A stretch of DNA of 64,000 nt from CAYNSB01 sp964399625 (GTDB lineage Bacteria > Planctomycetota > Phycisphaerae > Phycisphaerales > UBA1924). Shown one piece after another: positions 24,138 to 34,100 of this stretch (position 1 is the stretch's first letter; the number at the start of each line of letters is the position of its first letter). The stretch is taken from positions 3,397 through 67,396 of the forward strand of contig CAYNSB010000013.1 of NCBI GenBank assembly GCA_964399625.1, given 5' to 3'. The notes under the pieces are model-generated. The model saw nothing but the letters and a program-made list of their open reading frames with translations, searched no databases and was not told the origin of the DNA. The position numbers and the translations under genes were made by a program.

Positions 24138-24165
24138 GCGGGCCCGGTCGATGGACCGGGCCCGC
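24138..24165. terminator. Strong GC-rich hairpin between the Cys-rich gene and crcB
   Basis: A perfect 12-bp stem GCGGGCCCGGTC/GACCGGGCCCGC with a GATG loop lies 66 bases after the stop of the secreted Cys-rich gene and about 80 bases before crcB. No T-run follows on either strand. The likely role is transcript end or RNA stabilisation for the - strand unit. Confidence 0.5.
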
Positions 24166-24230
24166 TCACTGGACACGCACTCGGGCTGTCCCCCTGAACG
24201 CCGGGCTTCCCCGGCTTCCCCCTGCGGGCG

Positions 24231-24878
24231 TCAGTTCACGCGGACATCGCACCAGCGGATCGTCTCGCTGCCCCGGCAGGTCTTGATCGTCACGAGCGCC
24301 TCGAACGGGCGGCAGGAGTCCACGCACAGGGCGGAGTCCGCCGCGAACTCGAGGTGCTTCTGGTGACGCTCGCGATCCCTGCCGCGATCGTCGTGGCGTC
24401 CCCAGCCGCGCCCGCGCGACCAGTGGTCGTCGCGATCGCCACATTCGCGGATCGGGTCCATGTCGGTGCTCGAGGAACGCCGTCCCTGCTCGATGGCGAA
24501 GGACGCGTCCTTGATGTCGGGCAACTCGCAGCCGAGAGCGTTGAGCACGACCTTTGAACGAACCTCGCCGCGATCCTTCCAGAGGATGAGGGTGGCGCGG
24601 ACCTCGCGTCCGTCGATGCACAGATCCTTGCTGAGCGTGGTGTAGACCGGCTCGCACCGCTCGACGCGCACGGGCGGCTCCCAGCGCGGCTGACGCACCA
24701 CCACCACGGGCGGCTCGCACCGAGGCGGGGGGCAGACGATCGGCTCGTCGCAGCGCACAATCCGCACGCCGAAGTGCCCATCGCCAAAGCTCAGGCGCCA
24801 TCCGCCACCGGCCATCGCCATCGGCGTCAGCGGCGCGCACAACACCATCGCCGCGATCGCGGCCTTCGTCCCACGCAT
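24231..24878 (-). CDS. Secreted Cys/Pro-rich protein, unknown family
   Basis: A 215-residue protein whose ATG at 24878 has AAGGAG six bases upstream. The N-terminus is a signal peptide (AAIAAMVLCAPLTPMAMA, then GGG). The mature part starts with a Pro/Arg/Glu repeat region containing CPPPRCEPPVVV and two PRWEPPVRVERCEP-like units. It continues into a beta-rich domain with paired cysteines (SKDLCIDGREVRATLILW, ALGCELPDI, IRECGD, ALCVDSCRPFEALVTI, TCRGSETIRWCDV). At least eight Cys in the exported part suggest disulfides. A highly charged HWSRGRGWGRHDDRGRDRER insert sits at about 150-170. No family recognised. Confidence 0.65.
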   Translation of the reverse strand: MRGTKAAIAAMVLCAPLTPMAMAGGGWRLSFGDGHFGVRIVRCDEPIVCPPPRCEPPVVVVRQPRWEPPVRVERCEPVYTTLSKDLCIDGREVRATLILWKDRGEVRSKVVLNALGCELPDIKDASFAIEQGRRSSSTDMDPIRECGDRDDHWSRGRGWGRHDDRGRDRERHQKHLEFAADSALCVDSCRPFEALVTIKTCRGSETIRWCDVRVN

Positions 24879-25026
24879 GTCCGGCTCCTTCTGTCTTTGC
24901 TTCCGTGCGAGGCTCGTCATCGGGCGAGCGATCGACGGGGTTGCTCGGTATGACACGCGGTTCAGACGGAAGTTCCAAAGCACTAACCGCGTTTGCGCCG
25001 CCAGAATCGCGTTGTTATCCGTCTGT

Positions 25027-25057
25027 TTGAGTGTTTCGCGTGCCGGACAGGTATGCT
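25027..25057 (+). promoter_or_regulatory. Possible sigma-70-type promoter for the alkyltransferase-like gene
   Basis: TTGAGT (25027-25032), a 19-base spacer and TATGCT (25052-25057) stand 28 bases before the GTG at 25086. Spacing is longer than the 17-base optimum, so support is moderate. Confidence 0.35.
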
Positions 25058-25085
25058 GGATGAGCACCACAGAAGGAGTAGAGAC

Positions 25086-25565
25086 GTGCCCACGCGAGCG
25101 CCCCGCGCCAAGAGCAAGCCCACGAAGGTCGTCAGTTGGCGTGCGAAGCTGGAGCGCGTGCTCCCCAGCCATGGGACCATCGAGCCCGGGCGTCAGGGCG
25201 AGCGGATGCTCATCCCGCGCCCGCTCGATGTCGATGCGGCGATGCGGTCCATTCGCAAGGGGCACGTGCTGACGATGGGCGAGTTGCGAGCACGCCTGGC
25301 GAGCGCCGCGGGCGCTCAGACAACGTGCCCGATGTGCACGGGGATCTTTGCGCGGATCGCGGCAGAGGCCGCGGAAGAGGACCGGCGTGCGGGGCGCGCG
25401 CGGATCACGCCGTACTGGCGCCTCGTGCGCGACGATGGATCGATGAACGACAAGTTTCCGGGCGGCGCCTCGGCGCAGGCAGAGAAGCTGCGCGTCGAAG
25501 GCCGGACCATAGTTTTAGGGAAGGGCAAGAGGCACCCGCGCGTGGCGGGCGTTGGTGGGGCGTGA
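25086..25565 (+). CDS. MGMT-family (alkyltransferase-like) protein without the reactive-Cys motif
   Basis: A 159-residue protein starting at GTG (AAGGAG seven bases before it). The core matches the DNA-binding domain of O6-alkylguanine-DNA alkyltransferases in the subfamily annotated as MGMT family protein: MRSIRKGHVLTMGELRARL, then TTCPMCTGIFARIAAEAAEE, ITPYWRLVRDDGSMNDKFPGG and QAEKLRVEGRTI. The methyl-accepting PCHR motif is absent; the equivalent place reads TPYWRLVR. It therefore cannot act as a classical suicide alkyltransferase. Known alkyltransferase-like proteins bind O6-alkylguanine and recruit excision repair; that is a possible role here. Transcribed divergently from the Cys-rich secreted protein. 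Confidence 0.77.
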   Translation: MPTRAPRAKSKPTKVVSWRAKLERVLPSHGTIEPGRQGERMLIPRPLDVDAAMRSIRKGHVLTMGELRARLASAAGAQTTCPMCTGIFARIAAEAAEEDRRAGRARITPYWRLVRDDGSMNDKFPGGASAQAEKLRVEGRTIVLGKGKRHPRVAGVGGA

Positions 25566-25630
25566 GCGCCTTGACCGTCGTCCTGGCCCTCGAACGGGCC
25601 GGCCACGCCGTTCTCTAGAATGTCCGGCTC

Positions 25631-25715
<85 letters not shown>

Positions 25716-26023
25716 CTTATTGCCGCGTTCGGTGGCGCTTTCTGTGCGCCGGGTTGAGTGCCACACACCCTGGGGATCTCGCACGCGGAGCGGACGGTTT
25801 GGTCCGTTGGGGTGCGCGATTTGCACGAAGCCGAGGGGACTGACACGCGATCCTCCGACGAGGGCGGATCGCTAGGAACGCCTCACGGAACACGCTAGAG
25901 TGAAGCAGTTCCAGGGCCCGCGACGCCCCGCTTCGAGGGATTTGGATGGGGAGCAATCCCCCGCGTTCGAAGCGAGCGCGCGGTACGATCTCCGTTTCTT
26001 GGGCGTGCAGGGATCTGGGCACA
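25716..26023 (+). other. Gene-free stretch between tRNA-Leu and the MacA-like gene
   Basis: About 308 bases with no supportable gene on either strand. Reading frames present are Arg-rich shadows without ribosome sites. The stretch must hold the promoter of the efflux operon. A TAGAGT box near 25893 and a TTGCAC near 25820 are seen but not correctly spaced. No hairpin terminator after the tRNA was recognised. Confidence 0.5.
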
Positions 26024-27475
26024 ATGAAGCGACGCATCGTCTGGCTTGTAGTTCTCGCCGCGATTGCAGCGGGCGCGTGGTTTGGATACGCGTGGTACTC
26101 GGGGCGGTCGGGTGCGTCCACGGGCTCGTACCGCATGGCGAGCGTCGCGCGGCAGGACATCGTCTCGACGATCAGCGCGACGGGCACCCTGGTGCCCGAG
26201 GACGTCGTCGATGTGGGGGCGCAGGTGAACGGGCTGATCGCCTCGTTCGGATTGGACACCGACGGCAAGCCCATCGACTATCGATCGACCGTGAAGTCGG
26301 ACCAGGTGCTCGCGAAGGTTGACGACGCGATCTACGCGGCGCAGGTTTCGGCGGACGAGGCGTCCCTGACGCAGGCGAACGCCGCGGTCCGGGTCGCGGA
26401 GGCCTCGCGCGATCAGGCCCGGGCCAGGCTCGAGCAGTCGCAGCGGGATTGGGCGCGGGCCCAGAAGCTCGGCGAGTCTCAGGCGCTCTCGCAGGCGGAC
26501 TACGACGCGAGCAAGAGCTCGTACGAGCAGGCGACGGCCTCGCTGGCGGTCACCGAGGCGCAGATCGGGCAGGCGCGGGCGCAGGTCGCCATCGCCGAGG
26601 CCGCGCTGCAGCGCTCGCGCCGGAATCTGTACTACTGCACGATCAAGTCGCCGGTGGACGGGGTGATCATCGATCGTCGCGTGGAGATCGGGCAGACGGT
26701 GGTGTCGAGCCTGAACGCGCCGAGCCTGTTCCTGATCGCCAAGGACCTCTCGAAGATGCTCGTGCTCGTGCAGGTGAACGAGGCGGACATCGGGCACGTC
26801 AAGGCGGGCGACAAGGTGACGTTCGGCGTGGACGCGTTCGGGGGGCAGCGGTTCCGCGGCGAGGTTCGCAAGGTCCGTCTGAACGCGACGATGACCCAGA
26901 ACGTCGTCACGTACACCGTCGAGATCGTGACCAGCAACGAGGATCTGACGCTCCTCCCGTATCTCACCGCGAACGTGCGGTTCATTACGAGCCAGCGCCC
27001 GCAGGTGCTCGCGGTTCCCAACGCGGCGCTGCGCTGGTCGCCGCCCAACGCGCCCGCGGAGCCCGCCGCCGCCACGCCGGGGGCTCGCGCCGGATCGGAC
27101 GCGGGCGCCGCCAGGAGCGCCGAGGCGACGCCCACGCCGGGCCGGGCGCCGCGCGAGGGCGGTGGCCGGGCGAACGGGCGCGAGGCCGGCTCGGGATCGC
27201 CGACGGGGCCAGGGAACCGCCCGCGCACCGCGGCGAAGACGGCGGGGCGTGTGTGGGTTCTTCGCGAGGGAGTTCCCACGCCGATCAACGTGGTCACCGG
27301 GCTGAGCGACGGGACGTACACCGAGATCACCAGCGACGAATTGAACGAGGGCGATGAGGTGATCGCGGGCCAGGTGAGCGCCGCGGCCGCGTCCGCCGGA
27401 ACGACCAATCCGTTCGCCCCGCAGCCGTTCCGCCCGGGTGGCGGCGGTGGGCGCCCCGGAGGAAGCGGGCGATAG
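26024..27475 (+). CDS. MacA-like periplasmic adaptor of a tripartite ABC exporter
   Basis: A 483-residue membrane-fusion protein. One N-terminal helix (RRIVWLVVLAAIAAGAWFGY) anchors it. The biotinyl-lipoyl half-motifs are ISATGTLVPEDVVDVGAQVN and IKSPVDGVIIDRRVEIGQTV, separated by a long alpha-helical coiled coil (about 105-205) that would reach toward the outer membrane. A beta-barrel domain follows. Residues about 345-410 are a low-complexity Ala/Gly/Pro insert before the final membrane-proximal domain, and the end is Gly/Pro-rich. It is the first of four adjacent genes (adaptor, ATPase, permease, outer-membrane factor), the MacAB-TolC layout. Substrate (macrolide, peptide or lipid) unknown. 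Confidence 0.88.
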   Translation: MKRRIVWLVVLAAIAAGAWFGYAWYSGRSGASTGSYRMASVARQDIVSTISATGTLVPEDVVDVGAQVNGLIASFGLDTDGKPIDYRSTVKSDQVLAKVDDAIYAAQVSADEASLTQANAAVRVAEASRDQARARLEQSQRDWARAQKLGESQALSQADYDASKSSYEQATASLAVTEAQIGQARAQVAIAEAALQRSRRNLYYCTIKSPVDGVIIDRRVEIGQTVVSSLNAPSLFLIAKDLSKMLVLVQVNEADIGHVKAGDKVTFGVDAFGGQRFRGEVRKVRLNATMTQNVVTYTVEIVTSNEDLTLLPYLTANVRFITSQRPQVLAVPNAALRWSPPNAPAEPAAATPGARAGSDAGAARSAEATPTPGRAPREGGGRANGREAGSGSPTGPGNRPRTAAKTAGRVWVLREGVPTPINVVTGLSDGTYTEITSDELNEGDEVIAGQVSAAAASAGTTNPFAPQPFRPGGGGGRPGGSGR

Positions 27476-27507
27476 CGGCTCACCGGCGCCGAGCGGCCAT
27501 CTCTCTC

Positions 27508-28263
27508 ATGTCACGCCCGCTGATCCAACTCCAGGACATCACCCGCACGTTCCACGTGGGGGATCTTGACGTGCCGGTGCTCCGCGGGATCACGCTCTCC
27601 ATCGATCGCGGGGAGCTCGTCGCGCTCACGGGGGCCTCGGGCTCGGGCAAGACGACGCTGATGAACACCCTCGGATGCCTGGATCGCCCAACGTCCGGCG
27701 AGTACTGGCTCGACGGCGAGGAGACGGCACGCCTCTCGAACGACGGGCGCGCGCGGATCCGCAACCGGCAGATCGGGTTCGTCTTCCAGTCGTTCAATCT
27801 CTTGCCGCGGACCACCGCGCTCGAGCAGGTGCTGATGCCCCTTGCGTACTCGCACGAGGGGATCAGCGATCGGGAGGCGCGTGCCCGCGCCGTGGAACTG
27901 CTGCGCAAGGTCGGGCTGGGCGAGCGCATGGACCACACGCCCAGCCAGCTCTCGGGCGGTCAGCAGCAGCGCGTGGCGATCGCGCGCGCGCTGGTGAACC
28001 AGCCCTCGATCCTCTTTGCGGACGAGCCCACAGGCAACCTGGACTCGCGGACGACCATGGAGGTGCTCGCGATGCTGCAGCAGCTCAACTCGGTCGATGG
28101 GCTGACGATCGTGATCGTGACGCACGACCCGGTCGTCGCGGCCCACACGCGACGGAACATTCGCCTGCGCGACGGGCTCGTGGAGTCGGACACGAACCAG
28201 CAGCCGCAGGTCGCCGTGATTCCCCCCGCGCCGCCGGCGGTGGCATCGGCGGGTGCGCCATGA
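27508..28263 (+). CDS. MacB/LolD-type ABC transporter ATP-binding protein
   Basis: A 251-residue nucleotide-binding subunit. It has Walker A GASGSGKTTLMN, Q-loop FVFQSFNLLPRTTALEQVL, signature LSGGQQQRVAIARAL, Walker B ILFADEPTGNLD and switch His VTHDP, all typical of the MacB/LolD/FtsE group. The gene begins 32 bases after the adaptor and overlaps the permease start by four bases (ATGA). It powers the permease at 28260 by ATP hydrolysis on the cytoplasmic side. The last 25 residues are Pro/Ala-rich and dispensable-looking. Confidence 0.95.
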   Translation: MSRPLIQLQDITRTFHVGDLDVPVLRGITLSIDRGELVALTGASGSGKTTLMNTLGCLDRPTSGEYWLDGEETARLSNDGRARIRNRQIGFVFQSFNLLPRTTALEQVLMPLAYSHEGISDREARARAVELLRKVGLGERMDHTPSQLSGGQQQRVAIARALVNQPSILFADEPTGNLDSRTTMEVLAMLQQLNSVDGLTIVIVTHDPVVAAHTRRNIRLRDGLVESDTNQQPQVAVIPPAPPAVASAGAP

Positions 28264-29624
28264 GGACGGCGAGCGTGCTGCGGACGGCGCTTCGGGCCCT
28301 GCGGCGCAACATCACGCGCTCCGCGCTCACGGTGCTGGGCATCGTGATTGGCATCGCCGCGGTCATCGCGATGATGGAGATCGGCAAGGGGTCCTCGGGC
28401 GCGATCGCCAAGACCATCTCGAGCATGGGTGCGAACAACCTGCTCATCCTTCCGGGCGCGGCCGCGAGCGGCGGCGTCTCGTTTGGCGGGGGCAGCACGC
28501 TCACGCTCACCGCGGAGGACTGCGAGGCGATCCTCCGCGAGTGCCCGGCGGTGGCGGCGGCGGCCCCGCTCGTGCGGGCGCGGACGCAGGTCGTCTTCGA
28601 GGACCGCAACTGGGTTCCGCAGTCGATCCTCGGGGCGACGCCGGCGTACCTGGACGTGCGCGACTGGAAGAATCCCACGGAGGGCGATGTTTTCGGCGAG
28701 ACCGAAGTGCGGAACGCGTCGCGCGTGTGCCTCGTCGGGCAGACGATCGTCAAGCAAGTGTTCCAGGGGCGCTCGCCGATCGGCAAGGAGCTTCGCATCC
28801 AGAGCGTGAGCTTCCGCGTGGTGGGCGTGCTGGCGCCCAAGGGGGCCAACGCGTTCGGGCAGGACCAGGACGACATCGTGCTCGCCCCGTGGACGACCAT
28901 CAAGTATCGCGTCTCGGGGTCGTCGGGCGGGGGCGCCTCGGCCGGGGGTTCGGCGGCGGTGTCGTCCACGGCCAACTCGCTGTACCCGGGCACGCCGCCG
29001 AGCGCGAGCGTCTTTCCCCCGGCACCCAAGGAGCCCCTCGAGCAGCCCATGGGCGTGAAGCTCGCGAACGTGGACCAGATCCTCGCGTCCGCGACGTCGG
29101 CGCCCGAGATCAAGTCCGCGATCACGCAGATCACGGACCTTCTGCGCGAGCGACACCGCATCCGCCCCGGCGAGCCCGAGGACTTCTCGATCCGCGACAT
29201 GACCGAGAGCGCCAACGCGCTCTCCTCGACCTCCACGATGATGACCAACCTGCTGCTGGCGGTCGCGCTCATCTCGCTCGTCGTGGGCGGCGTGGGCATC
29301 ATGAACATCATGCTCGTCTCGGTGACGGAACGCACGCGGGAGATTGGGCTGCGCATGGCGGTGGGCGCCCGCGCCCGCGACGTGCTGCTGCAGTTCCTCA
29401 CCGAGGCGACGGTGCTGTGCCTGCTCGGGGGACTGCTCGGGCTCGCGCTGGGTCGTGGAGCGGCGATGCTCGTGCGGGAGTTCCTCCGCTGGCCCGTGGA
29501 GCCCTCGGTCGAGGCGGTCGTTGCGTCGATCGTCGTTTCCGCGGCGGTGGGATTGCTGTTCGGCTTCTACCCCGCGTTCAAGGCATCTCGCCTGGACCCC
29601 ATCGAGGCCCTGCGTTATGAGTAG
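28260..29624 (+). CDS. MacB-type ABC permease (FtsX family)
   Basis: A 454-residue permease. The N-terminal helix (SALTVLGIVIGIAAVIAMMEI) is followed by a periplasmic domain of about 270 residues (MacB-PCD fold: GANNLLILPG, APLVRARTQV, VGQTIVKQVFQGRSPIGKEL). Then come the three FtsX helices with the signature GGVGIMNIMLVSVTERTREI and GLRMAVGARARDVLLQFL. A Ser/Gly/Ala-rich insert (about 222-250) interrupts the periplasmic domain. MacB-type permeases work as mechanotransmitters driving an adaptor/outer-membrane duct rather than moving substrate through the membrane. The C-terminus overlaps the next gene by eight bases. Confidence 0.93.
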   Translation: MRTASVLRTALRALRRNITRSALTVLGIVIGIAAVIAMMEIGKGSSGAIAKTISSMGANNLLILPGAAASGGVSFGGGSTLTLTAEDCEAILRECPAVAAAAPLVRARTQVVFEDRNWVPQSILGATPAYLDVRDWKNPTEGDVFGETEVRNASRVCLVGQTIVKQVFQGRSPIGKELRIQSVSFRVVGVLAPKGANAFGQDQDDIVLAPWTTIKYRVSGSSGGGASAGGSAAVSSTANSLYPGTPPSASVFPPAPKEPLEQPMGVKLANVDQILASATSAPEIKSAITQITDLLRERHRIRPGEPEDFSIRDMTESANALSSTSTMMTNLLLAVALISLVVGGVGIMNIMLVSVTERTREIGLRMAVGARARDVLLQFLTEATVLCLLGGLLGLALGRGAAMLVREFLRWPVEPSVEAVVASIVVSAAVGLLFGFYPAFKASRLDPIEALRYE

Positions 29625-31140
29625 CTCGATCGTCCAGCCCGTCCGGCACGCTTCGTCCGGCACCATCGTGCTCGCCGCGGGGCTCGCGCTGGCTTGCGTC
29701 GCGGGATGCAAGGTGGGGCCCGATTACAAAACGCCCGTCACGCCCATGCCCGGCTCGTGGGCCGGCCCTGGCGAGTCGGCGTCCACACGTCCCATCGAGC
29801 ACACCACGAACGAAACGCCCGCGAACCTCGACCGTTGGTGGACCGCGTTCGACGATGCGACGCTCACCTCGCTGATCGATCGGGCGCTGGCGGGCAATCT
29901 CACGCTGGCGCAGGCGATCGCGCGGGTGACGCAGGCACGCGCCTCGGCCAAGATCGCGGGGAGCGTCCTGCTGCCCGATGTGAACGCGTCCGCTGGGTAC
30001 ACGCGATCGCGGTCCGGCTCATCGGCGGGGGCTCGCACGTCGAACCTCTTCCGCGACGGGTTCGACGCGAGCTGGGAGATCGACGTGTTCGGCGGGAACC
30101 GACGGAGCGTCGAGGCGGCCGAGGCCGATCTGGAGTCCGTGGGCTTCGCCCGCGAAGCGACCTGCCTCTCGCTCGCGGCGGAGGTGGCCTCGAACTATTT
30201 CGCGCTGCGCGGCGCGCAGCGCCAGCTCGAGATCGCGCAGCAGAACCTCGATGCGCAGCGGCGAACGCTCGCGCTGACGCGGGAGCGATTCGAGGCGGGC
30301 TTCGTCAGCGCGCTGGATGTGGCCAACGCGCGGGCGATCGCGACGCAGACCGAGGCACAGATCCCGAGCTTCGAGACGCAGGTGCGGACGTCGATCTACG
30401 CGCTGAGCGTGCTCCTGGGGCAGGAGCCCGCGGCGCTCGTGCCCGAGCTCTCGGCGTCCGCCCCACTGCCCGCGTGCCCGGCGAGCGTGCCGACGGGGCT
30501 TCCGTCCGATCTGCTGCGCCGCAGGCCCGACATCCGCCAGGCCGAGGCGTCGCTGCACGCGCAAACGGCGCGGGTGGGCGTTGCGATCTCGGATCAATAC
30601 CCACGCTTCACGCTCTCGGGGTCCTTCGGACTCCAGGGCAACAGGGTGGAATCGCTGGGCACGCTCGCCGATCGCGCCTGGTCGTTTGGCCCCTCGGTGT
30701 CCCTTCCGATCTTCACCGGCGGGCGGGTCGAGGGCGGGATCGAGCAGGCCAAGGCTGTCGCCGAGCAGGCGTCGCTGGCCTATCGGCAGGCTGTGCTGAC
30801 AGCGCTGCAGGACGTGGAATCGGCGCTCGTCGCGTTCGCACGCGAGCAGCAGCGGCAGGCGGCGATCGCGGAATCCGCGGATGCCAACCGTCAGGCGGTG
30901 GACCTGTCGATCAAGCTGTACGGCGCCGGGCGCACCGACTTCCTGAATGTCCTCTCCGCGCAACGCCAGCAGTACGCGAGCGAGGCGCAGCTGGTGCAGT
31001 CGCAGACGAACGTGGCGACCAACCTTGTCGCGCTCTTCAAGGCTCTGGGAGGTGGTTGGGACGTGCCCAAGGATGACGCGGCAGCCCCTCCTGCGCCCGA
31101 CCACTCCGCCGCCGCTCCGGCACTCGGCGCTGGGCAATGA
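29617..31140 (+). CDS. Outer-membrane efflux lipoprotein (TolC/NodT family)
   Basis: A 507-residue outer-membrane factor. The signal peptide ends in ALACVAGC, so it is a lipoprotein with the usual KVGPDYKTP start of NodT-type proteins. Two outer-membrane efflux repeats follow; marks are DRWWTAFDDATLTSLIDRAL, GFDASWEIDVFGGNRRSVEA, LSVLLGQEPAAL, LPSDLLRRRPDIRQAEASL and a final FKALGGGWDV. It completes the MacAB-like set and overlaps the permease by eight bases. A second NodT-family protein lies at 35371; the two share order and motifs but differ enough to be old paralogs. Confidence 0.92.
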   Translation: MSSSIVQPVRHASSGTIVLAAGLALACVAGCKVGPDYKTPVTPMPGSWAGPGESASTRPIEHTTNETPANLDRWWTAFDDATLTSLIDRALAGNLTLAQAIARVTQARASAKIAGSVLLPDVNASAGYTRSRSGSSAGARTSNLFRDGFDASWEIDVFGGNRRSVEAAEADLESVGFAREATCLSLAAEVASNYFALRGAQRQLEIAQQNLDAQRRTLALTRERFEAGFVSALDVANARAIATQTEAQIPSFETQVRTSIYALSVLLGQEPAALVPELSASAPLPACPASVPTGLPSDLLRRRPDIRQAEASLHAQTARVGVAISDQYPRFTLSGSFGLQGNRVESLGTLADRAWSFGPSVSLPIFTGGRVEGGIEQAKAVAEQASLAYRQAVLTALQDVESALVAFAREQQRQAAIAESADANRQAVDLSIKLYGAGRTDFLNVLSAQRQQYASEAQLVQSQTNVATNLVALFKALGGGWDVPKDDAAAPPAPDHSAAAPALGAGQ

Positions 31141-31157
31141 GCGCCTGAGCTCGATGC

Positions 31158-31193
31158 GGGGCCCGACGGGATCGTCCCGATCGCCGCGGCCCC
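31158..31193. terminator. Hairpin between the convergent efflux operon and mfd
   Basis: GGGGCC (31158-31163) pairs with GGCCCC (31188-31193) around an inner CGGGA-TCG-TCCCG stem. It occupies the 57-base gap between two convergent stops and lacks a T-run. Likely a shared transcript end. Confidence 0.45.
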
Positions 31194-31197
31194 ACGT

Positions 31198-34100
31198 CTA
31201 CGCCTGCATCGCCAGCCGGCGCCTGAGCACGGCCAGAAGCGTGTCGGGTTCCAGATATTGCTCGGGCACGCGCACGTAGACCTCGTGCAGCCGATCGCCC
31301 GTCGGAGGCGGAAGGACTCGCACGACGAGGTCCGGCGAGCAGGGAGCGGGGCGCTCGGGCGCGCGCGCGGGAGCGTTCGAAGGCGCGGATCGCGTCGGGC
31401 GCAGGCCGACGAGCGTGGACACCCTTTCGTTCGTGGGGCGCGATTTGCTTCGCTCGGGGCCCGTTGCGGGCGGGGTCTGCGGGCGCTCGGGCGCGGCGCG
31501 AGAGGATTCGAGGCGCGCACGCAGGGCGTCGGGGCTTTCCGTGCGCATGAGGATGTCGGCGCCGCGGATCGCGATCGTGCGGACGCCCACGCCCGCGGCG
31601 AGCACGCGCAGCTCAGAGAGATCTAACAGGCGCGCCACGCCCTCGGGCATCTCCCCGTACGCCGCGACAAGGTCCGCGCGCACCTTGGCGAGCTCCTCGA
31701 GCGTCGCGGCGGTCGCGAGCCTGCGGTAGGCCTCGAGGCGGCGCAGGTCGCTGGGGATGTAGGCCTTGGGGATCGAGCCCGTGATGCCGATGTCGATGCC
31801 CGTCTGGCTCGCCGTGGCGGCTGGACGCTCGTTCTTGAGGTCGCGCACCGCGTCCTCGAGGAGGCGGCAGTACATCTCGTAACCCACCGCGGCGATGTGC
31901 CCGGATTGCTCGGCCCCGAGCAGGTTGCCGGCGCCGCGGATCTCAAGGTCTCGCATGGCGATCTTGAAGCCCGCGCCGAGCATGCTGTACTGCTCGATCG
32001 CCTTGAGCCGCTTCTGCGCGACCTCCTTGATGGAGCGGGACTCGGGCAGCAGCAGGTAGCAGTACGCCCGGTGCTTGCTCCGGCCCACGCGCCCGCGCAG
32101 CTGGTGGAGGTCCGCGAGTCCGAATCGATCGGCGTCGTTGATGATCATCGTGTTCGCGGAGGGGATGTCGATGCCGGACTCGATGATCGTGGTCGAGACG
32201 AGAATGTCCGCGCCGCCGTTCTGCCGCCCGCGCATGAACTGGAGCATCACCTCCTCCAGCTCGTGCGGGGCCATCTGCCCGTGCCCGACGACGATGCGCG
32301 TGCCCTCGGGGGACATGCGCCGGACATCGTCGGCGACGCTCTGGATGTCGTGCACGCGGTTGTGCACGAAGTACACCTGCCCCTCGCGGGAGAGCTCGCG
32401 GGCGATCGCCTGCTCGATCCGCCTGCGGTTGAACGGGATGACCTCCGTCACGATCGCGCGCCGGTCCAGCGGGGCGGTGGTCAGGCTCGAGATATCGCGC
32501 AGGCCCAGCATCGACATGTGCAGCGTGCGCGGGATGGGCGTGGCGCTGAGCGTCATCACGTCCACCGTCATGCGCAGGCGCAGCAGACGCTCCTTGTGCT
32601 CCACGCCGAACCGCTGCTCTTCATCGACGATCACGAGTCCGAGATCCGCGAACGAGACGTCCTGGCTCAGGATGCGGTGGGTGCCGATGAGCACATCCAC
32701 GTGCCCCTTGCGCGTCGCGGCGAGCACGTCGTTCGCCTCCTTGTCGGTCTTGAACCGTGAGAGCGACTCGATGCGGAAGGGATACCCCGCGAATCGCGCG
32801 CGGAACGTGCGCTCGTGCTGCTCGGCGAGCACGGTCGTGGGCACGAGCACGGCGACCTGCTTGCCGAACTCCACGGCCTTGAACGCCGCGCGGATCGCAA
32901 GCTCCGTCTTGCCGAAGCCCACATCGCCGCAGATGAGGCGGTCCATCGGGCGCTCGCTCTGCATGTCGCGCTTGATCTCGCCCATCGCGGCGAGCTGGTC
33001 CTCGGTCTCCTCGTAGGGAAACTCCGCCTCGAACTCCTTCATCCATGTCGTGTCGGCGGGGTAGCGGACGCCCGGCATGTGCTCGCGCGCCGCGCGCACG
33101 CGGAGCATCTCCGCCGCGAGATCGCGCACGCTCTGGGCGACCTTCTCCTTCTGGCTCTTCCAGCGCTGCCCGCCGAGCGTGGAGAGCTGCGGCTTGCCCC
33201 GGAACCCGCCGATGTACCGCTGGACCTGGTCGATGTTCGTCGCGGGGACGTGCAGCTTGGCCTTGCCGGCGAACTCGAGGGTGAGGTACTCCTGCGGCTC
33301 GACCTTCGAGCGGTCCTGGGCCACGTCGCGCAGGCCCGAGGGCAGGAGCGCGGGATCGACGCCGCCCGCGGGCTCGCGGTGCTTGGGCGGCTTCATCGTC
33401 TTGAGGCCGAGGTACCGCGCGATGCCGTGCTCGGCGTGGACGACGAAGTCTCCCGGAGCGAAGTCGAGGAACGTGTCCATCGCCCGCCCGCCGCGGAGCC
33501 GCACGGCGCGTCGGCGCGTCTGGTAGCGGTGCAGCAGCTCGTGGTAGGGAACGAGCGCGAGGGCGTCCCGCTCGTCGTTCGCGTCCGCGAGGAACCCGCG
33601 GTGCAGGTAGGCGAGGCGCGGTTCGATCGAGCTCGATCGCGCTCGCTCCTCCCCCACCGCCTCTACGAGCAACTCCTGGAATCGCTGGAGCTCGCCGGGA
33701 TTCTGGCAGCACACCAGGACGCGGCGCCCGAGCGCGACGAGCTCCCGCATCGCGTCGGACGGCTCGCCGGCGAAGGGCGGGAGCACGCCAACGCCCAGCT
33801 CGATCCGCGCGCCCGCGGTCGCGGCGCCGCTCGAGAACTGATTGACCTCGATCAGCGACGCCGTTCGTTCCTTGAGCGCCTTGAACACGGCCGGCGGCCC
33901 GAAGACGCCCGATCCGTGCGTCACGCGCTCGAAGTAGCCCCGCGCTTGCTCCGTCACTTCCATCGTCTCGGCGACGATCGCGATCGCGTCGCGCGGGAGC
34001 AGCTCGAGGAAGCTGCCTCCATCGCTGCTCGCCTGCGACTCGCCCGCGCCCGTGGCCGCGACGATCTCCAATCGCGACAGCTCGCGCCCCGAGCCCATCG

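Noticed and set aside
24060..24230. Possible fluoride riboswitch ahead of crcB
   Set aside because: The conserved loops of the crcB motif could not be found; only a plain GC-rich hairpin is present.
25717..26274. 185-codon frame on the - strand after tRNA-Leu(UAA)
   Set aside because: Overlaps the MacA-like gene start, composition of a shadow frame, no start signal.
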